NCBI GenBank assembly: GCA_026874595.1
Contig: CM049321.1
Coordinates: forward strand, 15,391,479-15,455,478
Length of the DNA: 64,000 nucleotides
Reading direction: 5' to 3'
Source: Sipunculus nudus
Taxonomy: Eukaryota; Annelida; Sipuncula; Golfingiida; Sipunculidae
Part shown: positions 13,184-25,100 of the stretch, piece after piece
How positions within the stretch are numbered: position 1 is the first letter of the stretch
Layout of the letters: each line of letters begins with the position of its first letter
Translations under genes and position numbers: made by a program
Notes under the pieces: model-generated
Databases searched by the model: none
Told to the model about the DNA's origin: nothing
Seen by the model: only the letters and a program-made list of their open reading frames with translations

Positions 13184-16100
13184 GAATGTGTCATACAGAC
13201 GCTAAATATGAGAATATATATATATATATATATATATACATACAGTATATATATATATATATATGTGTGTGTTTTTTTGTTTGTGATGGTGTATGTGTGT
13301 GTTTGCAAGTCATCCCCCCCCCCACCCACCCTGGAAGAGAAAATTGACGCCACTGATTCCTCTAGCAGATGACCTACACTCGTGCAGCTTTGCAGCATAG
13401 GCCAGGTTTTGCTGCATACGTACCGCATACGCATACGTGTTCTTGAAATCACAGGAGTCCGTTTTTTAGATGCGTAAGTGTTGTAAACGAATACATGCCG
13501 CTAAGGCATATATGGAATTCTAGCTTTACCACGTAAATTTGCCGAAACAACCCAGGAACACATTGACACAGGAATTATGGAAAAACAGACACTTACTGTA
13601 AATCCACGAGAGAATCATCATTTCTAGGAAACCCACTGAGAGTAGAGTGTAGCTTGAACTGTAATCATTGACGATTTGGAACAGATAAAAGCCGCCCTAC
13701 AACATAAAATTTAGGTGGATAATCTATTTTCATCATAGTTTTCCTGAAAGATTGCGTTGTATTAAATACATGATTTCCTATTTTTTTGGTAATTTCCGAT
13801 GTTATAAAACAAGCGAGAAACTTTAAAACTGATTTTAAAAAATAATTTTATGTTACCGTTATTTCTGTTTAATTAATGATACAAATTAAACACAAACAAC
13901 AGAAGCATATTTTAACAATATGAACAAAATGTCCAACCAATCTTTGTGGAATTTAAAGAATTTTAATAAATTCCAAAGTCAACATCAAAGTCAAATGAAT
14001 ATTTGTTTCAACGCAGCTATCATTTCAGGTAATCTAACTGGCTTTAATTATTACCTAACTCTTGCAAATGTATTAATTTCTTATAATGTTAACATTCACT
14101 TTATATGTTGCTTTAAAGCAAATTATGAATGTTTTAGAGCTCACCCGAGTAACCATAGGTAATCCTAGTAAATACCCCGTCACACAAATAAATAGACGGA
14201 CAAACACTGGGCGGTTACCCTCCCTGAACGACGGGAACTCGTCCAGAAAGACAGAGCATACGTTCTCTATACCCGTAAACTGTAAATGAAAACAAAATAT
14301 GTAATATTCGTACATAGTATCTATATCATATTATAAAATAAACTAAACCTCATATCCAAATACCTAATTAATTAGAAATAATTAATAAATAGCTGACTAA
14401 AAAGGATATTTTAGCCATTTTTTTTCAGATATCAGTAAGGGCGGGCTGATTTTTGTTTTACTTTTTATTATAAATTTTCGACAAAATCAATTTCATATGA
14501 TCATTCTACAACATTATTATAACAGTATTGTTTTACTAAGCAGGCTAAAGACGTAACAAAACAAAATTTGTACTGGAATGTATCATTTTATTTATTGAAA
14601 GATAATTTCTCCTGATAATTAATTTTATTTTTATGCGGGATCAAAAATTGACGGGTGCCAAAGATTATTCACATACATACATTTAAAACAGAAACTGCGA
14701 TCGCATTTAGGAATTTACCTTGACGCAAAGGCATACCGCGGAACCTTAGGCTCAATCGATCTATTTGGCAATACTTAGCACCAGTACTGCCACCTCGCGG
14801 TGGGTTAAATAACTAATTCATAGTTCTCGTTCCGAAAATGAGCCAGCACACAAGTTCCGGACATGGTGAAGTCTACGTAGAAATTATTTTACACATTATA
14901 GTACCAAAGTATTTTTAACGGGTCTGGACCTTTTATTTTTGCGGATGTGACCTGGCGGTAGGCGGGTGAGGCGTTTGAATCAATGGTTTAATTATACTTT
15001 GGATTATTTACCTGTGAACTGAAACCGAGGGTGGAAACCATGAAGAAGAACAAAACGCCCCACACAGGCGTCAGCGGAAGTTGACTCAAACCCTCAGGAT
15101 ACACCACGAAAACGAGGCCGGGACCTTCAATGATACAACAGACTTTTCATTTGATTTGATACTAATTCGAACAGTGACAACAACCGTATGAATAAACTGG
15201 GCATTTCCTATTTTGAACTGTTAGTCACGTGTTTACCTTATACAAGCAGGTAGCCATTTTCTGAGTGCACAGCTATTTCCTATCGTTATTATTACTGTTG
15301 AGATGCATGGCCTTACAAGCGCCATGTGCATCAAAAGCAGGTATATATTCTTTGATTTTTTTTTCATGAATCGTTGCCAGAACATGTTGTAATATACTGG
15401 TAATTTGCACCTACGTTTTTGAATATTTTTCCGGGGCTGCTAGCCGCCGGACCATCCCCTCCCCTCTTCTCCAGAAACGCAATAATATCACAGTGGCCTG
15501 TCCAATCTGAAAAAGCTTTCAGCGGGCGTGATATTAAACCAGTATAGACAATAAGAACTCACCACTAGTGGCGACCTCGTTGATCGGGACACCTTTCCTG
15601 TTGGCCATGAACCCGAGGACGGAGAAAATGACGAACCCGGCGTAGACGCTGGTACAGCAGTTAATGATCGGAATCATCAAGGAGTCACTACGGACAAAAA
15701 TATGGCATAATGCAGGCCACATGCAAATGAGGCACTGAAGTACTTGAACAGAAATGGTAGCATATCCCCTTCAATAAGAATCAACCCAAAAGTCATTTTG
15801 TCCACAGGCGCTTGAGATGCTATTAGTGTAGATTTCGGTTAATTTCTTACTATTCTTGGTCATTTCCTTATAACTATTACTTATCAATTATATGGCATTT
15901 TCCTGCCGTTTTTTTACATTAAATGGCCTCATCTCATTATTAATTGACTTCGTATCTGAGCTAAAATAATAAGTAAACATTAATGAGATGGGCCATATGA
16001 TGTGAAAAACGCAAAGAAAATGCCAGATAAGTAGTAGTTAATAGGAAATGACCCAGAAAAGTAACACATTTAACCGAAATCTACACCAATAGCAATTCAA

Positions 16101-19100
16101 GCTTGTTTTAGACCCATTAAGACCGATAAAGTCCATTTCAACCTGGTGTAGAATTCTTTGTGGTGGTATATGTATTTATGAAATTAACATTCATTGTCAT
16201 TTGATATTTTAACATCTTTGAAAATTTTATTTTTTTTTTTCAGATGGTATATACGATTTTAAGCAACCAATATCAGTAAACCACTTTTAATAAGCTAATA
16301 CCTTAATACATAACACTACCTGAAAACCGTTTAACCTCTATCATGTTTCTGCCATGTTTAAATATGAAATTTCAAAAATTTAAAAATGCAATTTTAAATG
16401 GATGGAAAATATTTATTCTACAAATGTATGTTTGTCTCCAATCAAGCATATATAGTTTAAGCCCATTCTTTGTACCCATAAATCAGCACTCAGCATATAT
16501 TAGCATCATTCCCCATGCGGGCACGAATTATCGCACCATGGTTACGAAAGACAGATTTTAAGCATTTCTTCATAAATATAGTTTATGCTTAGGGTTATGC
16601 TGGTATTACCAGAATAGGCTTGTTGTAACACCTTCAGGGAAATGGGTTATTACATAAAATTACACAATTAGGAATAAACAATTTAACTTATCAAATGACA
16701 CAGGTATGCTTCCTGCAAGCACCAAGCAAAACAAATATGCGACTGATTTAAGATGAATGCTTGAAGTGCGAGAACACCAACGAGAGTTTGACCGATCGTA
16801 TAAAGTTTTGTAAACCTATCCAGTGTCCGGTGAAGCAGTCATGAGGAAGGAGCTGCGGATCGGGAGAAGCGTACAACCACTCCGTTAGAAGTGTACAGAT
16901 TTAAACTGTATTTCCTTGTGCGCGCAGATATGCGTATATGTGTGAACTAGCAGAAATATATTGTGATAGAGTGGATCTAGCAGATCTTAAAAAAAGATAT
17001 AGTGATATAATTAGATTAGGAATCCCTGAATTCCCATATAGTCTGTGCATATATGTCGGCCACTTAGAAACACTACAGTAACAAAATAACATAAGCCTTT
17101 TTTTCACGTACATACGCACATATGTGCTATTGGAAACACTGCTTTACCGTTTGATGTTGTGCCGGAATACGTTGAAAGAAGACATGGCAATGAGGCTTCC
17201 GATACACACACCCAGCGAGTAGCAGATCTGTGTAGCCGCGTCTCCCCATACCTGAACAGAAATGGTACAGTTAGTTCAAATATAAAAAAATGTTTCCAAA
17301 GTTCCGTACGCAGTGGGTGGGTGCCGTTCAAATATATTAACATTAACACTGTTCAGGTGTGAAAAAACTGGCTTAAGACCAGTGCTTATGACGTCACATC
17401 ACTCATGTCACTATTGTGAGTAAACGAGATTACAACTGACACTTTCTGCCCATGTAAACATGGGTGCAAGTGAGGTTTTTTCCAGAGTTTAGGTTCAAAG
17501 AGCCCGAATTTGAGACTGGACTGATGGTACAAAGGAATTTACATAAAACTGACCCTAAATTACTTTAAAATATATATGCGCGAACTGCTTAAATACATTC
17601 AGACAACGTGAACGAAAATGAGGTTACATTTGTCGACGGAAATCTTATCAGCTGTATCTGGAAGGATTATCACGTGATTGGCTGAGCACAGTACCAGGTA
17701 GCTGTGAGTGCACGACATATATTTAGCTGGTAAGCCTAACTTGAGTCGTGATACAACGATACGAATGCATTGCAGTGGTCTTCCATTATGTTGCATTCAT
17801 ATCATGGTAAACAACCCATAATCTGAACATTAGGCTACGAATAATAAATTAATATAAAAGAATGCATGTTAACTCTAAAACAAAACAAAAACTCCGTCTC
17901 TATGGTAACGGATCATTTCCTGTACAAGTTGGCTGCCGTTGAGTAACAAGATTTTGCAACATGTCTCGTGCCAATTTTGTCCTGAAATAACTGCTTTATA
18001 TATAAAATCTACCGGCATTCGACACATATATTTATCTGGGACCCCATTCTCAATACCTCTACCAATCCCAGGAAACAGATGATTTACTTAGAACCCTACC
18101 TTCCCATCTGCCATCCTGGTGAAATTTGGTCGAATGTAGAACTCGATACCTTGTCGTGCGCCATCTAGTGTTGCCCCACGAACTAACATGACCGTCAGCA
18201 AGACGTAAGGGAAGAGAGACACGAAATACGCCACCTAGGAACAGTTGAGGGAAACACTAAACAGTAATTATCAAATCTAATGTCGAATCTAAAATACTTT
18301 ATAAAGCAAGGTTAGGATCTAATAAAATAGATCTATCGTGCATATTATTAATATATTTCGTCAAGTGTGTATATCAGATTATATTAATCTAAGATAATAT
18401 GATATGTAATCTTGCGATATGCATAACACCTACTTATCTTCACTATTATACATTATGCTCGGCCATACTTATGCTGAACTGTGCTTAACTATTTAAAGAG
18501 TATTAGAATATTCGACAATATATTCAGCATACCAACAATTATGCCTGGCACTCAATCGTATCAACACAATAATAAGACACTATATATATAGTAAATGTAG
18601 TTTCTCCTTGAATATAGTGACACTTTTGTATCAAAATTGTTTTTTTTTTCCTTTGGCAATGAAAATATAAAGGAAACAAAGAATAATATATTTAATTTTC
18701 ATAATCTGAGTCATTTTCTCACATAACACTATTAAATCATTCAACACCACAACACTAAATATGAATATAGTTTCAACAGATTCTTAATGAACCTATATGG
18801 TACACAAATAAATCAAGTAAAAGAAATTGTATATACAGGTCATAGTGTGCCTTAATGAATGTAATAATTTTTCTTGAATTATTTCAACTAAAAAATGCGA
18901 CTTTGGCCATGCAATGCTTGATAAAGTATTATATATAATGAATATATTTAATCTTTAATATACTATTTTTGTGATATTTTGTGATGAATATAATATACTA
19001 TTTTTGTGAGATGCGTAGGACGAAGTACTACTCTTCGTCCAATTACTACCAGAAAAAATACCCTGTTCATAAAAAAGGGATAATTATTTGGCCAGTTTTG

Positions 19101-22100
19101 ATCCATGAGTCTAATTGATTCTATTAATTTATTTAATTCTCTTTAAACATCAAAAAGCAAGATGGCTGACCTTGCCGAGTGAGTTGATGCCTTTGAGTAA
19201 TACGATGAACACGACTAACCACGTGATCAGCAAGGTCAAGGCCAGCTGCCACACAATACCATTCGGGTACTCGATGCCTTGCGACATTTGTAAAACTCGG
19301 TTACTGCAAATAAAAATATTAATCGATTAATCACTGATGTTTCGGTTCTATAGTTTATAAGCAAAGCTGGACACTTCCTCCTTCTTAGTACAACTATTCC
19401 ATGTATGTGGAAGAATCTACAGTTTGATTTAATCCATGGTGTGTTCTAGCTCTCAACACTGACACAACTCTAAGTACAATATTTGTGCATATAATGATGG
19501 TTACAACGGCACACAGTTTATTTTCAAGCTAAGTATAGATATGCCCCTTTATATACATTGTAACCCATTCCTTTTATTATGAAGTGAAGCCTGACCACGG
19601 TATGTATACCCGTTCAACAAAGTCCTTTGAATATTTAACTCTAAAAAAGCTTTAACCCTGCACTTATCTATTTCTGTTATTCTGTTGTCCGTCTATTGGT
19701 CTGTTGGTTTGTGGGTCTGTTTGTGTGTCGGTCTCCTGTGTAATACGGGCGTGGCATCAATATTTACAGGCAATATTTCGTGCATCATATACGTATCTGA
19801 CTTATTGTAAAAAATCTGACAAAAATTATATTTAATGTACGAGGGGACTGTAAATGAGTGTACGCACGTATGTATGTATGTATCGCCGAAAATCTACACT
19901 TACTAAAAATATTCGTGGCTTGGAGACAAGGTGCCTTCTAAACTCATATTCGCTGCAAACATAAAAGAAATGTATTTCAAACCTGCCAATGACAGAAGTT
20001 ATACCCAATATATCATACATCATAAACTTTAACCTTTCCATCAAATTTCCTTAGGAGTTAGCTACAACATACTGGTTCATATATATTTGTATTAGCTATG
20101 GCCAAAAAAAATTAAAGGTATGGTTCTCAGGCACCGCCCGCATCAATTTTAACCCCCCCGCATCAACAATTTTTATTTCGATTTTCAACAGAAACTTACC
20201 GATTTTGAGCTGCAGCCGCTCGGATATTTCTTTCAAGTAGATAAAATCATACAATTTCCATTGTTATGTAGTGCTTTAGCTTGTTTAGCAAAATAAATCT
20301 GTTATTATCATGTTTTTCCCTCACATTTGACATTTTTATCGAAACATACAAAAAAATAATAATAAAAAAACCGCCCGCCGCATTGATTTCTGAAAAAAAC
20401 GTGCCTGAGAACCATACCTTTTTTTATTTTGGCCTAACAGATTGTTGATACTAGTTTACCCAAAAACTTGACACTATGTGTCTTAAAGGTGCCCAATCAC
20501 CTACCATCTGAAAAAGAAATTATGTAATTTCTGACTTCCCCTGTGTATGTATTAATGATCTAAGGGTAGTTTTGGTTGTGAAAAGTTCTTATAACGCTTT
20601 GGTGAAGGATGTGTAAACTTGTTTACATGGGTTTTTTTTAACACAGCAGTGTTTACAAATGGGAGAATCATGTAACCTTAGGTGGTAGGTTGCAAATATG
20701 CGGAGGTAGAAAGGTCACTTGTTTTAAAACGCCATTTGCAAAGCACTGGTTTATCTGACTTGCTGCCAGATACCCTTTTTGAATTTGTTTTGATTCTCTT
20801 GGCGGACCCCCACTTATTATAAACACGTTAATACACATTTTCTGGCCTATTTTTATGTAAGCTTCAAGGGATTACCTTTAGTTTATAAAGGTCAGGTAGG
20901 TGATTTGGCCCCTTTAAGTTGGTAATAGAGGTGTTATTTTGTAATGACTTAATGAATCCTTACTTCTTGTTCAGTGAGTTACTAAAGTATTATATTTGAA
21001 GTGTAAACTTAGCAGGTTTAACCAGTATTTACAATACAAAACATTTTATGAGATTATTTAAAAATACATAAAATTGATTACAAAAATCAAACACGGCCTC
21101 TTATTGCAGCTTATTGTGTGTATTGTTTTAGCATATATGTACTCTTTTAGTATGAGTATGATTTTTTAATAATGCTGGTTACTAAATAGTTAATACATTA
21201 TTGATATTATAAATGACACAAAACGTTTTAACCACCAATCAGTCAGAACTATATATCAATAAACATTAATATGCTAATGACATTTCAAAGACACAGTGAT
21301 AAAAGTTTATACAATTAGAATTAAGTCTCAGGTAATACAACAGTTCAACCACTGACTCACCGGAAGCATTCACTGCGCCTGCGTAACATTTATCCGTATT
21401 CCACCAATTGTTACAGGTTTTCCACGGCACTTCCGGGCCCATGGAGGCGAAGAGGTAGAAAAGCGCCCAGGCCACGACCACATTATAATAAATGTTAATA
21501 TAGTGGCAGATAATGACAGCAGCTATACCAACCCCTACAAAAGAAAAATGCTATGAGCACGGCACCAGTCTAAGTTATCACTCACAGGAGACGTTCATTA
21601 CGCAGGCGTTACATTTAGCCTTAAATATTAATGTGCAAAGAGATCATGGCCACGTTATAGTGATTTTTTTACATTTGATTTAATAGTCATAACAGTAATT
21701 CCAACTTTAAAATATATGTTGCATTAAAACAATAATAATTTGTGGGAAAATACTTAACTCTGTATTGCCTGCTTTAATAAACGAAACAAGGAATGAACGA
21801 CATGTCAAAGGACTGTCGTAGAGAGGATTCTGAAATAATTATAAGTTGATAATTTGTGGCAAGTAGGGGTAATTAGTAGAACCTTAAAACCTTTTGTATG
21901 GCTATCACTATGAACAATTAAAAAAGTTAGACAGTATTACAATGTAAGAACTGCGGTTACTCTATAAAAGATATATTATTTTCAAAATAACATGATCAGA
22001 ATCAACTGAAGTAATATTATATCAAATTCTACCATAAATATAATATAAAAAGAAGAAATAACAGGATCTACATTGATAAAATTTACAAAATCCAACATGA

Positions 22101-25100
22101 TATGTGCTTAATATTAATGTAAGATAGCATCAAACAATGCTGAAACTTATGGCAAAATGTTTCATTATCATACTCGATTCCACTACCTATGTCCACCTGT
22201 TTTTAGCGATCCTTTTTTGTAAAATAAACTAAATGTCTGTCCTGTTCCTGTAAAGAAACGAGCATGTCTACCATCTGGCAGAAAAATAATACTATCCCTT
22301 GTATACGCCGATATCTTCCATAAGGATCAACATGAAATCCGTCGGAACAGATAAACGATATTTCATCATTTCACTGTCGGTCCTGAACTGGCGACACAAA
22401 ACAAGATCTACTTGACGATGCACAAGTATAAAGATTATAAACATTATCCAGTTAACATTGATTGTACAAATTGTTATGACTCTATGACTCAGGAGATGTT
22501 GTCCGGTACCGGGTAGTGTCTAGATGTGGAAGAAAAATTGAGAAACCGGGGAAAATAAACCATGACAACCCGTCCTCATATAACCACGCCGAACCGAACT
22601 CGGTTCGCCAGCGGAGACAGCCGAGCATTTTACCCCGTCGACTGTACAGACATGACGTCACAATGGTATTTGCATGTATTTTCACGCGCCATCTGTTACG
22701 TCATAGATAACGTTATTCATAATAGTACTTACTATTATATCATCACAGATGGTCCACCCCACTTTCAAATGATAACACTTGAACTTATAACGAAATTAAT
22801 TTGAAAGTAAGACCGCTAAAACAGGTGGACAAGGCTGATTGAATAGAGAATAACAATGAACATAGGATCACTGAAGAGGGTTGAACAATTAAATAGTTTC
22901 TAATTGGTGTGTATGTATGTTTGTGTGAGTGAAAACGTCGCTGAATTACAAGAGATGTGTGAATGCCATACCTATATATTATAATGCATCTGAAAAAGAA
23001 ATCATGATAAATACAAACAATGTCATAGGAGCTTAAGCACACAACCTTGCCTTAATAGCACCCCCCACCCCCACCCCCATTTTTACGGTGCTTTTCCGTA
23101 TTTTGCAAACGCACGCGTCAGTTTTAGAATCCAGCAAATAAGAATTTCTGCGTTTGACGCACGGCAATAGAAAAGAACTGACGCATGCGGTCACCGCATG
23201 GAAAGCAGCCTCATTTTGTTGAATACAAGTTGGTAAACTGGTACCCCCGCTCTATCATGGTTCTCTACCAATGATATACCATAATAGAGCGGAAATAACA
23301 GTCTAATAAATTGGTCTCACTCTAGCGACATCAATTGGGGGCGACTGATACTTAATGTTTGGATAAGTTTATCAGACAAGAGAATTATACTTCACTGAAT
23401 GTCTTGGTGGATGCAACATTCGCATTAACTTAGAAAGACCCAGAAATGTTGATAAAACCATTGACTCATGTAGGCATTTCATGAAACAATAAAACCCGCT
23501 TGAGAGAACGAAAACTTTAAATATCTTTGGTCGTAAACTTTAAATGGTAGTTTGACCCTAAGTCCAAACTTGTTTGGATTTTGATAGAAGATTCATAGCA
23601 CGAGGCAACAAGCTTTTGAGGAAACCTGAGGAATTTGAGGAATTGTCTGATTGAAACTCCATGGTTTAACAAAAACTAGACATTTGAGGTGGTTAGAAGT
23701 ATCTGTCACATCAGAGACCCTTGATGAAGTTCAACATAAAATTTATATAGACTCTCGTTAACAACAAAATGTTGATAACACATTGCATGCGTATGACCCA
23801 TTAAGGTGTTGTGCTTAAGTTTCTACAACATTATTAAACATTCATGAATACACTTACGAACACACACAATGCTTCAGTGTACAATTTAAGGGATTTATAG
23901 TGCGTTACATAGATAACATATGCAACATACCAACAGACAACATTCGGTACATACCGGTAGACGGCTTCCTATGCTAAATAAATGTATACCCCGAATATCC
24001 GCTGTAACTATAATCCCCAAATATCATAGAGCATAATTTATCAGCTAAAACGCCATTGTTTATGTAAAAGCCCACCCTAAAAATCACCCCAACTAAATAA
24101 AACCCCCCTAATCCGACACCCCTCTTTTTTCGCCCAACCCATGCGCTACCTTCATAAACTGCCCTTGATCCAGCGGACGTTAGGAAGGCATCAAGGGTAA
24201 ATACCCGGGGATGGTAGGTGTCACGTGTCCTGTCAGTGTAGAAATAGTAAAACACATCAATCAGCTTTCTTATTCTTTAATATTCATGAAGATTTAAATA
24301 TTATATATCAATATATAAGCAATAGCAATATCTGTATTTGTTTTAAAATTGTTTTCTTTAAACCAGTTTTTACTAGAAATGTAGTCAGAGACTACACATT
24401 AACCTCCGCTAGGATCCTAATCAAACTTTAATATGTGATACACAGAGAATAATGTGTATCACGGTTTACCAACTTCACTGTTGAATCACAGGTCTGCCCC
24501 GCGGGAAATACTAAAGCGGTCCTCAATACTAAAGATTCATACTCTGGCTCTCGGCGGCGATAAACGGTCCTATCTCACAATATTATAAACATTTTGATGA
24601 TGCAGATTCCCTAAAAACTTCAAATGGTTGGCTCTTTGTTGCTACTTTAACCCTAAAAGATAAAGTTAAATCCTTTCAAAGTATTTTAGAAATACATAAT
24701 ACCTTGCCACCTAGCGGAGCTTTTTTTTGTTATACAAAGAACTCTCCTGAAAGGACTCATAAAAGCTGTAAAATTATAGACAGAGAACCCCCATTTTCCT
24801 TTTTTTGTACAAAAATACTGAGCCTTATAATTTTTTTCTCTTCGTTAACTCCTGCTGTACTAAGCTTACCCCTATCACTTTTACCCCATGTCTGCTAATA
24901 TTTTCAACAAAAGCTTTGTAAGAACTAGGCATTAGGCCGTATTATATTACCCACTGATGATCCTCCAATGAAGGATTTACTGATATTTTATGTTGCTGCC
25001 TCCTACTAAATTGTTATACCCACAAGCATAAAATATCTGGCACAGGGTTCTGAAAGCCTTATAAGGCTGTTACCGCCTGTAAATCGGATAAAATAGGATA

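Larger units (their letters stand above)
12629..13355. mobile_element. hAT-type non-autonomous element with perfect 8-bp TSD
   Basis: The 727-bp insert begins CAGGGGCGT and ends with the complement of CAGTGGCGT (8 of 9 matching). It is flanked by the perfect 8-bp duplication ATTCCTCT at 12621-12628 and 13356-13363. An uninterrupted relative with a single ATTCCTCT exists at 46432-46439 (minus strand), so the insertion can be read directly. 8-bp target duplications and CAGGG-type ends are hallmarks of hAT transposons. It encodes no transposase and contains a pogo-type MITE and (TA)n tracts. Confidence 0.82.
11146..13596 (-). other. SLC6-like intron 12, packed with mobile elements
   Basis: Holds a 'ccgccaggagg' repeat (11272-11674), a C-run plus CA repeat at 12163-12193, and the nested host repeat / hAT / pogo assembly (12490-13445). 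At 12200-12265 a minus-strand stretch (tagcctagaggttaaagc) resembles a tRNA-like A box, but no B box follows. Confidence 0.7.

Noticed and set aside
12958-13452. Long open frames on both strands rich in Ile and Tyr
   Set aside because: They are translations of (TA)n tracts inside the hAT element.
16797-16870. Possible extra SLC6 exon between exons 8 and 9
   Set aside because: Exons 8 and 9 already join inside a single Arg codon with correct family sequence on both sides, leaving no room for another exon.
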